NCBI GenBank assembly: GCA_035516895.1
Contig: DATIZY010000020.1
Location: 1 to 6,095, forward strand
Length of the DNA stretch: 6,095 bases
From: Gp7-AA10 sp035516895
GTDB lineage: Bacteria; Acidobacteriota; Thermoanaerobaculia; Gp7-AA8
Direction of reading: 5' to 3'
Shown: in pieces, positions 1-5,031 of the stretch
Position numbering within the stretch: the stretch's first letter is position 1
How the letters are laid out: each line of letters begins with the position of its first letter
Notes under the pieces: generated by a model
Told to the model about the DNA's origin: nothing
Seen by the model: only the letters and a program-made list of their open reading frames with translations
Databases searched by the model: none
Translations under genes and position numbers: made by a program

Positions 1-119
1 TGAGTCCTGAGTCCTGAGTCCTGAGTCCTGAGTCCTGAGTCCTGAGTCCTGAGTCCTGAGTCCTGAGTCCTGAGTCCTGAGTCCTGAGTCCTGAGTCCTG
101 GGTCCTGAGTCCTGAGTCA
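1..119. repeat. Tandem heptanucleotide array (TGAGTCC)n, truncated at the left edge
   Basis: Sixteen consecutive 7-bp units of TGAGTCC start at position 1, followed by a partial unit at 113-118. The only change is one A-to-G substitution in the unit at 99-105 (TGGGTCC). The array begins at the window edge, so its true length is unknown. On the plus strand every reading frame meets TGA. On the minus strand the unit reads GGACTCA and has no stop in any frame; because 7 is not divisible by 3, all three frames give the same seven-residue cycle (Gly-Leu-Arg-Thr-Gln-Asp-Ser). The right end touches the stop codon of the small membrane protein gene. No spacers are present, so it is a simple-sequence repeat and not a CRISPR. 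Confidence 0.97.
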
Positions 120-356
120 GTCCTCCGTTCTGCGCCGCTCCCAGTCCTCGCGCAGCGCGCGCCCGGGGGTGCGGTCCTCGAGGCGCGGACGTTCCAGAAT
201 GCTCGCGAGAAGATCGGCGACGCCCCAGATGAGGAATGTCGCCGCGGCGATCGTGAGGTACTGCGAAACCGTTTGCAGCTTCAGCAGAAAAAAGAGCACC
301 GCGGGGAGAACGATGCCCATGAGAATCGCGCCGACGATGAGACGCTTACCGGTCAA
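117..356 (-). CDS. Small two-helix membrane protein, hypothetical
   Basis: A 79-residue protein of unknown function. It has two likely membrane segments at about residues 6-26 and 33-52, followed by a charged, Arg/Glu/Asp-rich tail of about 27 residues. Lysine and arginine near residues 4-5 precede the first helix. I recognise no family motif. The first possible start is TTG at 356, because TAA lies three codons upstream in frame (363-365); no good Shine-Dalgarno precedes it. An ATG at codon 13 would remove half of the first helix. The start lies 14 nt after the stop of the transglycosylase gene on the same strand, so it is probably co-transcribed and perhaps translationally coupled. Its stop codon (117-119) overlaps the edge of the heptamer array. 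Real coding is plausible from the hydrophobic pattern but not proven. Confidence 0.55.
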   Translation of the reverse strand: MTGKRLIVGAILMGIVLPAVLFFLLKLQTVSQYLTIAAATFLIWGVADLLASILERPRLEDRTPGRALREDWERRRTED

Positions 357-370
357 GCGCGGTTATTGAA

Positions 371-1270
371 TCACAGTCCGGGACCGCCGCCCTGCACGTC
401 CGCGAGCTGATTCTGCATTTGCGAACCGAGGTCGCGCTGAAAGTCCCGGACGCGCTGCACGTAGCTTTGCGTCTCGCGATACGGTGGAATGCCGCCGAAG
501 CGCCGTACCGCACCTTCGCCTGCGTTGTATGCGGCGATCGCCCTCGTCTGATCTCCGTCGAAACGGTCGGTGAGGTATTTGAGGTACTTCGCGCCCGCCA
601 TGATGTTCTGCGCCGGGTCGGTCAGATTTTGTACACCGAGCCAGCGGCCTGTGCGCGGGACGAGCTGCATGAGGCCGACTGCGCCCGCCCCCGAGCGCGC
701 GGTCGGCTGAAATTTCGATTCGGTGTGCGCGACGGCCGCAACGAGCTCGGGCGGTAGGTCGTTCTTCAGGGCCGCGCTGTAAATGATCGAGCCGAAAGGT
801 ACCTGCGTTTTGAAAAAGTTCGCCTTCGCCTGTTCGGCGATGTCGGCCACCTGCTGCGGAGCCTGCGCGACCGTCTGCGCGATTTGCGCGGGAGCCTGAG
901 CCGCCGTTTCGGCAACGCTCGTCACGGCTTTTTGAACGCCACCCGTGACTTGATTCGCAATCTGCTGCGCCGTCGCGAGATCCTTGTCGATCTGAGTCTG
1001 CTGCTGCGCCTGCGTTTCCAGCGGCTGCGGCTGCGGCTGAGGCGGATTCGCAATCGCACCTGTTTCCGCTTTCGGCGTCATGGCCATCTTCAGCGGCACC
1101 CCCATTCCGCCAAGCGCGAGGGCTCCGCCGAGAGCCCACGTCGCGTATTTTTTCCGGAGGCCCTGAAGGCGCTTCGGCTTGACCTTCTGAACCTCCAGCC
1201 GAAGCTGCGATCGGTCGTAGCCGTCGAGAAACCGCTCCTGAAAAGCCCTGCACGTCTTCGGTTCGGGCAT
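371..1270 (-). CDS. Membrane-anchored SLT-type lytic transglycosylase
   Basis: A 299-residue protein with a C-terminal soluble lytic transglycosylase (SLT, goose-lysozyme-like) domain at about residues 155-280. Enzymes of this family cleave the MurNAc-GlcNAc bond of peptidoglycan and leave 1,6-anhydroMurNAc ends. Visible motifs are the catalytic Glu in HTESKF (Glu184), the GLMQLVP block and the AIAAYNAGEGAV block, all in family order. The N-terminus is unusual: about 40 polar, basic residues, then a single membrane segment at about 42-63 with KPKR and RKK before it, which predicts an N-in anchor with the enzyme in the periplasm. A Pro/Gln-rich stretch (about 76-95) and an Ala/Gln-rich helical stretch (about 100-150) form a stalk. 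I chose ATG at 1270, with a weak GGGA about 11 nt upstream. A GTG at 1315 would add 15 residues but has no ribosome binding site. It is divergent from the RlpA-like gene. Confidence 0.88.
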   Translation of the reverse strand: MPEPKTCRAFQERFLDGYDRSQLRLEVQKVKPKRLQGLRKKYATWALGGALALGGMGVPLKMAMTPKAETGAIANPPQPQPQPLETQAQQQTQIDKDLATAQQIANQVTGGVQKAVTSVAETAAQAPAQIAQTVAQAPQQVADIAEQAKANFFKTQVPFGSIIYSAALKNDLPPELVAAVAHTESKFQPTARSGAGAVGLMQLVPRTGRWLGVQNLTDPAQNIMAGAKYLKYLTDRFDGDQTRAIAAYNAGEGAVRRFGGIPPYRETQSYVQRVRDFQRDLGSQMQNQLADVQGGGPGL

Positions 1271-1402
1271 TGGTCTTGTCGTCCCGCAAGTGATTGTGCA
1301 ATCGATACGCCACACGTAAGTAGATGACCACTAATGACTTAATAGCGTGATCCGAAGCCAGGATTGGCTCGCCGGTTGAATAGGGCATAATCGGAGTGCT
1401 TG
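1271..1402. promoter_or_regulatory. Divergent intergenic region between transglycosylase and RlpA-like genes
   Basis: About 130 bp separate the starts of two divergent genes, so promoters for both should lie here. The part at 1316-1350 is visibly more AT-rich than its surroundings. A TTGGCT / 16 bp / CATAAT pair (1364-1369, 1386-1391) resembles a sigma-70 promoter facing the RlpA-like gene. However, it would start transcription at about 1398, only 5 nt before the ATG and after the apparent Shine-Dalgarno, so it is doubtful as the main promoter. I found no convincing promoter for the minus-strand gene and no operator-like palindrome. Confidence 0.4.
1393..1396 (+). promoter_or_regulatory. Ribosome binding site (GGAG) of the RlpA-like gene
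   Basis: GGAG ends 6 nt before ATG at 1403. This supports that ATG over the in-frame TTG at 1400. Confidence 0.7.
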
Positions 1403-1954
1403 ATGAAGTCGATCCTGTTTTCACTGCTGATCGCGACGACTGCAGCGCTTCCCGCGCGTGCCGTCAATTGCGAGAAAGCCGACAATCCGGCCTCCGCCAT
1501 CACAATCGCGACCACCACCGCCTTTCCGGTCGTGGATCTCGATCCCGATGTGAAGCTGCTGGCGATCTATACCGCCGTCGAGTCGCAGAACCGGCTCAGC
1601 GGTCTTGCCAGCTACTACTCCGATTCGCTCGACGGCACGCTCACCGCGAATGGCGAGCGCTATCACAAGCGCAAATTCACCGCCGCACACCTCACTCTCC
1701 CCCTCGGCACCATCATCGAGGTGACATCGACGGCGACGGGCAAGCGCGTGCGGCTGCGCGTCAACGATCGCGGACCGTACGTCAGGAAGTTCTGCCTCGA
1801 TCTGTCGCACGCGGCAGCGCGCGCGTTAGGCGTGGACAAGGCCGATGATCGGAGCGTCATGATCAGGATTGTTTCTCTGCCGGGAGAACCGCCGCTGCCC
1901 GATGAGGTGCTGCGCGGACCGATTGGCGTGGCGAGCGAAGAAGCAGGCTGGTAA
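1403..1954 (+). CDS. RlpA-like secreted double-psi beta-barrel protein (septal ring lytic transglycosylase family)
   Basis: A 183-residue exported protein with one RlpA-like double-psi beta-barrel domain at about residues 67-145. It shows the family blocks ASYYSDS, TANGERY, FTAAHLTLPLGT, RVNDRGPY and LDLSHAAARALG. The acidic residues known to matter in RlpA of Pseudomonas aeruginosa appear to be kept: Glu85 in TANGE and Asp122 in NDRGP. RlpA there is a lytic transglycosylase acting on naked glycan strands at the septum. Residues 1-20 look like a type I signal peptide with a possible cut after ALPARA. The following Cys23 sits in AVNC, which is a poor lipobox, so a lipoprotein is unlikely. There is no SPOR domain, so it may not be targeted to the septum in the usual way. 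Cys23 and Cys131 could pair in the periplasm. It is divergent from the SLT gene and ends 6 bp from the convergent kinase gene. Confidence 0.88.
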   Translation: MKSILFSLLIATTAALPARAVNCEKADNPASAITIATTTAFPVVDLDPDVKLLAIYTAVESQNRLSGLASYYSDSLDGTLTANGERYHKRKFTAAHLTLPLGTIIEVTSTATGKRVRLRVNDRGPYVRKFCLDLSHAAARALGVDKADDRSVMIRIVSLPGEPPLPDEVLRGPIGVASEEAGW

Positions 1955-1960
1955 GAGGCA

Positions 1961-2689
1961 TCAGCGCGGAATCGTCAGACAGAAACGGCTGCCCTCGCCG
2001 GGCGACGAGTCGACGGTGACTGTTCCGCCCTGGCTTTCAATGAGACGCTTCGCGAGGTAGAGACCGTATCCGGGTCCTCCGCCGCGGGATTTGTCGAGCT
2101 TCAGACCGAGCTCGAAAATCTGATTCGTGTAGCGCGGATCGATACCGATGCCGTTGTCGCGGACGCAGATCCGCTGGCCGGCCGCGTCGGAGCCGGCCTC
2201 GATCGCGATCGACCGCTGCCCTTTCGCGTTGTCGTTGAAGAAGAGCGCGTTCGAGATCAGCGCCGCGAGCGCTTCACGCATTTTCTCCGGATCGACGTCC
2301 CACGTGGGCAGATCCGCCGGGACGTCGATGCGTACGCTGCCTTCTTCGATGAGGTAGTTGCACTTGAGCAGCACTTCTTCGACGATCTCGCGCAGCGGGG
2401 TGGGGCGCTTCATGGTCGGGCGCGCAAGGAGCTTGACCATGTGCGACATTTCGTCGAGCACTTGCCGCATCTGCTGCACGCTCGAGCGAATGCGGCGGAG
2501 AAAGTCCTTCCCTTCGTCGTCGAGCTTGTCCTCGTAGTCGCCGAGGAGAAGCTCGCTGAAGCCGTCGATCGTGAAGATCGGCGATTTGAGGTCGTGCGAG
2601 AGGACCGAGAAGAGCCGAATGAGCTCGTCCGTCGACAGCTCGGCGGTGTGAATCTCGCTTTCCTGTTCGAGCGCAGCCATCGGACGCAA
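1961..2689 (-). CDS. Soluble sensor histidine kinase (HisKA + HATPase only)
   Basis: A 242-residue protein with a dimerisation/phosphoacceptor domain and an ATPase domain, and almost nothing else. The H-box is LSHDLKSPIFTI (His32), the N-box is LISNALFFNDN (Asn147), the G1 box is DNGIGIDP (about 178-185), the F-box IFELGLKL follows (about 191-198), and the G2 box is GGGPGYGLYLAKRL (from about 203). These should bind ATP and autophosphorylate the histidine. No membrane segment, PAS, GAF or receiver domain is present; only about 25 residues precede the H-box. Sensing must come from a partner or from a missing domain. No response regulator lies in the window. AGGGGAG at 2699-2705 is 9 nt from TTG at 2689, which I chose as start; ATG at 2680 (18 nt away) and TTG at 2698 (0 nt) are alternatives. 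It is collinear with the S51-like gene, separated by the palindromic element. Confidence 0.87.
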   Translation of the reverse strand: MRPMAALEQESEIHTAELSTDELIRLFSVLSHDLKSPIFTIDGFSELLLGDYEDKLDDEGKDFLRRIRSSVQQMRQVLDEMSHMVKLLARPTMKRPTPLREIVEEVLLKCNYLIEEGSVRIDVPADLPTWDVDPEKMREALAALISNALFFNDNAKGQRSIAIEAGSDAAGQRICVRDNGIGIDPRYTNQIFELGLKLDKSRGGGPGYGLYLAKRLIESQGGTVTVDSSPGEGSRFCLTIPR

Positions 2690-2698
2690 CAGTAGCAA

Positions 2699-2705
2699 CT
2701 CCCCT
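2699..2705 (-). promoter_or_regulatory. Ribosome binding site (AGGGGAG) of the histidine kinase gene
   Basis: On the minus strand AGGGGAG lies 9 nt before TTG at 2689, against 18 nt before ATG at 2680, so it favours the TTG start. It sits 8 bp from the left arm of the palindromic element. Confidence 0.5.
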
Positions 2706-2713
2706 GCCTGTTA

Positions 2714-2805
2714 TGGGGTCAGAGCTGTACTTGTGATTTTTCTACCGTCGGGGCGGCAGACATTCTCCTCAGTGTAGAAAAATCACAAGTACAGCTCTGA
2801 CCCCA
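2714..2805. repeat. REPIN/MITE-like palindromic element with perfect 32-bp inverted arms
   Basis: The left arm at 2714-2745 begins TGGGGTCAGAGCTGTACTTG. The right arm at 2774-2805 is its exact reverse complement over 32 of 32 bases. The 28-nt middle (2746-2773) is unrelated. RNA from either strand would fold into a long hairpin. The layout, two inverted copies of a short terminal sequence around a short spacer between genes, fits REPIN/BIME elements mobilised by RAYT (IS200-like Y1) transposases, or a small MITE. No transposase gene is in the window, and I see no clear target-site duplication at the edges. The right arm ends one base from the stop codon of the S51-like gene. The family assignment is inference; the inverted repeat is directly seen. 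Confidence 0.85.
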
Positions 2806-2806
2806 G

Positions 2807-3469
2807 TCACGGTTTGCGAAAGACGGCGATGCTGCCGCTGCCGAGGAGCGTCGTGTCGCCGCTGTGGTCGACGGCGAGCGCCGTTTTTGGCGGAATGCCG
2901 ATGCCGAGTTTCACATCGGGCAGCGACATCAGCCGCCGCAACATCGTGTCGTCGGCGGCATCGAACGCCGTTTCGATCGCTGTCTTTTCGATCCAGCCGA
3001 GGGCCGGGAGGGCGGCGGCGGGGGAGCGCATGTCGCGTGCGTGAGTGCCGAAGGAAGCCGCGGCGGCTCCGATCGCGGCGATCACCGTCCCATGTTCTGC
3101 TGCTTCGCGCATCGCTTCTTCGGCGGGCGTCCCGCGAATCGTGGAGAGGAACGCATTCGTCACACCGCCGCCGGCGTAGATCATTCCGGCGGAGCGAAGC
3201 TGATTCAGACTTCGCGACCGTCGCACGTCGCGCCCGCGATAAATCGGAACATTGATGAGTGATAGTTCCGGGTCGATGCGTTTGAAGTAGTTGCCGAGGT
3301 GCATGGCGTATTCGGCGGAACCGGAGGCGGTCGGCAGGAAGGCGATGGTTTTGTTCGGGAGATTGCGAACGAGAAACTCGTCGATCTCGCGTGTCTCTCC
3401 AAACGAGAATTCGCCTCCGCCGATCAGCACGAGCATGCGAAAGGGGACTGCGAGATCGAGATGAAGCAT
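2807..3469 (-). CDS. Peptidase S51 / cyanophycinase-like protein lacking the nucleophile serine
   Basis: A 220-residue protein with the class I glutamine-amidotransferase-like fold pattern of family S51 (cyanophycinase, dipeptidase E). Visible blocks are MLVLIGGGEF (about 12-21), IAFLPTASG (about 42-50), MIYAGGGVTNAFL (about 96-108), an elbow AAIGAAAASFG (about 131-141) and GIGIPPKTALAV (about 189-200). In active members the elbow is G-x-S-A-G-A; here alanine (Ala136) occupies the serine position. The usual acidic residues in the later GIDExTA block are replaced by Pro-Pro-Lys. It is therefore probably not a normal serine peptidase and could be a binding or regulatory homologue. The start is uncertain: ATG at 3469 (chosen), ATG at 3484, ATG at 3436, or GTG at 3514, which has a strong GGAGGA at 7 nt but overlaps the divergent dehydrogenase gene by 23 bp. 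No signal peptide is evident. Confidence 0.75.
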   Translation of the reverse strand: MLHLDLAVPFRMLVLIGGGEFSFGETREIDEFLVRNLPNKTIAFLPTASGSAEYAMHLGNYFKRIDPELSLINVPIYRGRDVRRSRSLNQLRSAGMIYAGGGVTNAFLSTIRGTPAEEAMREAAEHGTVIAAIGAAAASFGTHARDMRSPAAALPALGWIEKTAIETAFDAADDTMLRRLMSLPDVKLGIGIPPKTALAVDHSGDTTLLGSGSIAVFRKP

Positions 3470-3491
3470 CGGCCACTGATACATTACCGGA

Positions 3492-4127
3492 ATGGCGAAC
3501 GTCGCGATCGTCACCGGCGCGTCCTCCGGGCTGGGACGCGAGATCTCCGTTCAGCTTGCCGATCGCGAGTGGGAGGTCGTCGGAGTGTCGCGCCGCGGCT
3601 TTCACGAAGAAGGAGTCCTGAGCGTCGCCGGCGACGCGTCGAAGCGCGAGACCGCATCGCATGCGATCGACGCCGCGAAGCAGCTCGGCCCGATCAGACT
3701 GCTCATCAACTCCGCCGGCGCGGGCGTGTTCGGCCCCGCCGGTTCTTACGACGACGAGAAAATCGCGCGCGTGCTCGAATCGAATCTCATCGCGACGATC
3801 GTCTTCTGCGAAGCGCTTTTCCCGAAATTTCGCAGCGACGGCGGCACGATCGTCAACATCCTGTCGACCGCCGCGCTCATCGGAAAAGCGAACGAGAGCG
3901 TTTACTGCGCCGCGAAGTGGGGCGCGCGCGGCTACACGGAAGCGCTGCGCGCCGAAGCGAAAGGATCGAAGGCGCGAATCATCTCCGTCGCTCCGGGCGG
4001 AATGGACACGGCGTTCTGGGCGGAGCGGCGCAGCGACTTCATGGACCCTCGCGAAATCGCCGCGATTGTCGTTGATGCGATCGAGCGCCCGGTGAACGTG
4101 GGCGAGCTCGTCATCAACCGGGCGTAG
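3492..4127 (+). CDS. Short-chain dehydrogenase/reductase (SDR), NAD(P)-dependent
   Basis: A 211-residue classical-type SDR with a Rossmann fold. The cofactor loop TGASSGLG is at 8-15. Arg34-Arg35 follow the second strand and suggest a preference for NADPH. Asp48, the NSAG motif (73-76, usually NNAG), Asn98, Ser125, Tyr138 and Lys142 (YCAAK) follow in order, giving an intact Asn-Ser-Tyr-Lys tetrad. PGGMDT (168-173) replaces the common PGxxxT loop. It is about 30-40 residues shorter than typical 250-residue members, mainly in the substrate-binding C-terminal part. The substrate cannot be told. ATG at 3492 gives a natural N-terminus, but there is no clear Shine-Dalgarno, only GGA next to the ATG, so it may be leaderless or weakly translated. 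It is divergent from the S51-like gene, with little or no gap, and converges on sucD with 25 bp between stops. Confidence 0.9.
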   Translation: MANVAIVTGASSGLGREISVQLADREWEVVGVSRRGFHEEGVLSVAGDASKRETASHAIDAAKQLGPIRLLINSAGAGVFGPAGSYDDEKIARVLESNLIATIVFCEALFPKFRSDGGTIVNILSTAALIGKANESVYCAAKWGARGYTEALRAEAKGSKARIISVAPGGMDTAFWAERRSDFMDPREIAAIVVDAIERPVNVGELVINRA

Positions 4128-4152
4128 CTCGCCGGTTGCTGCTGGCCAGGGG

Positions 4153-5031
4153 TCAACGGCCGACGAGTTCGACGATTCTCATCCCCATCTCCGCCGGCGA
4201 CTTCACAACGTGAATGCCTGCCGCCGAAAGCGCTTTCATCTTCTCCGCAGCCGTTCCCGTTCCGCCGCTGATGATCGCGCCTGCGTGCCCCATGCGCCGT
4301 CCCGGCGGCGCGGTCTGTCCGGCGATGAACGCGACGACCGGTTTCTTCACTTCGCGTTTGACGAAACCCGCCGCGCTTTCTTCCGCGGTGCCGCCGATCT
4401 CGCCGATCATGATGATCGCCTTCGTGTCGGGGTCCGCTTCGAAAGCCTTCAGGCAATCGATGAAATTCGTGCCCGGCAGCGGATCGCCGCCGATGCCGAC
4501 CGCGGTCGACTGTCCGACTCCCGCTTTCGTCAGCTGTCCGACCGCCTCGTACGTCAGCGTTCCCGATCGCGAGACGATGCCGATCGGTCCGGGTCTGTGA
4601 ATGTGGCCCGGCATGATGCCGATCTTCGCCTGACCCGGCGTGATGATGCCGGGGCAGTTCGGTCCGATGAGCCGCGATGCCGGCGCGTGCGCTTTCAGGA
4701 AATCGTGCGCCTTCAGCATGTCGTTGACCGGAATTCCTTCGGTGATGCAGACGATCAGCTCGATGCCGGCGTCGGCCGCTTCCATGATCGCGTCCGCGGC
4801 AAACGGCGGCGGAACGAAGATCAACGAGCAGTTCGCCCACGCTTTCTCCCTCGCCTCGGCCACGCTGTTGAAGACCGGAAATCCCTCATGCGTCGTGCCG
4901 CCTTTGCCCGGCGTGACGCCGCCGACGACGTGCGTTCCGTAGTCGCGGCACTGAATGGCGTGAAACGTTCCTTCGCGTCCGGTGATGCCCTGAACGATGA
5001 CGCGCGTGTCTTTCGTTGCCCAGATCGCCAT
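4153..5031 (-). CDS. sucD: Succinyl-CoA synthetase (ADP/GDP-forming) alpha subunit
   Basis: A 292-residue, full-length alpha subunit. With SucC it interconverts succinyl-CoA and succinate with formation of ATP or GTP, in the TCA cycle in the cytoplasm. The N-terminal CoA-binding domain has GITGREGTFHA (15-25). The catalytic domain has IGPNCPGIITP (122-132), GIGGDP (179-184), the acidic GEIGGTAEE block (Glu211) and GRRMGHAGAIISGG (244-257), where His249 matches the phosphohistidine (His246 of E. coli). Residue spacing agrees with known SucD. The ATG at 5031 overlaps the sucC stop by one base (TAATG), and AAGGGG lies 8 nt upstream, so translation is probably coupled to sucC. The gene converges on the dehydrogenase. 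Confidence 0.97.
   Translation of the reverse strand: MAIWATKDTRVIVQGITGREGTFHAIQCRDYGTHVVGGVTPGKGGTTHEGFPVFNSVAEAREKAWANCSLIFVPPPFAADAIMEAADAGIELIVCITEGIPVNDMLKAHDFLKAHAPASRLIGPNCPGIITPGQAKIGIMPGHIHRPGPIGIVSRSGTLTYEAVGQLTKAGVGQSTAVGIGGDPLPGTNFIDCLKAFEADPDTKAIIMIGEIGGTAEESAAGFVKREVKKPVVAFIAGQTAPPGRRMGHAGAIISGGTGTAAEKMKALSAAGIHVVKSPAEMGMRIVELVGR

Noticed and set aside
1..119. CRISPR array or eukaryotic-style TGAGTCA binding site in the heptamer repeat
   Set aside because: The units are contiguous without spacers, and the single TGAGTCA at 113-119 is just the end of the array.
1364..1391. TTGGCT-16 bp-CATAAT as the promoter of the RlpA-like gene
   Set aside because: It would give a leader of about 5 nt that excludes the GGAG ribosome binding site, so I mention it only within the intergenic region and do not call it a promoter.
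363..1424. Long minus-strand open frame (353 codons) overlapping the transglycosylase gene
   Set aside because: It is the shifted frame of the SLT gene, rich in Arg, Gly, Ala and Ser with no domain, whereas the other frame has the full SLT motif set. High-GC DNA often gives such shadows. Its first 50 or so codons lie in the intergenic region and look somewhat protein-like, but I recognise nothing there.
2714..2805. Rho-independent terminator for the S51-like gene
   Set aside because: The stem is far longer than usual and its five-base T and A runs lie inside the arms, not after the hairpin, so a repeat element explains it better.
3299..4075. Long plus-strand open frame (258 codons) overlapping the S51-like and dehydrogenase genes
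   Set aside because: Arg-rich low-information product with no motif, out of frame with the intact dehydrogenase.
4128..4152. Bidirectional terminator between the dehydrogenase and sucD stops
   Set aside because: Only a 5-bp GCCGG/CTGGC stem with one G-T pair can form, and no T-run follows on either strand.
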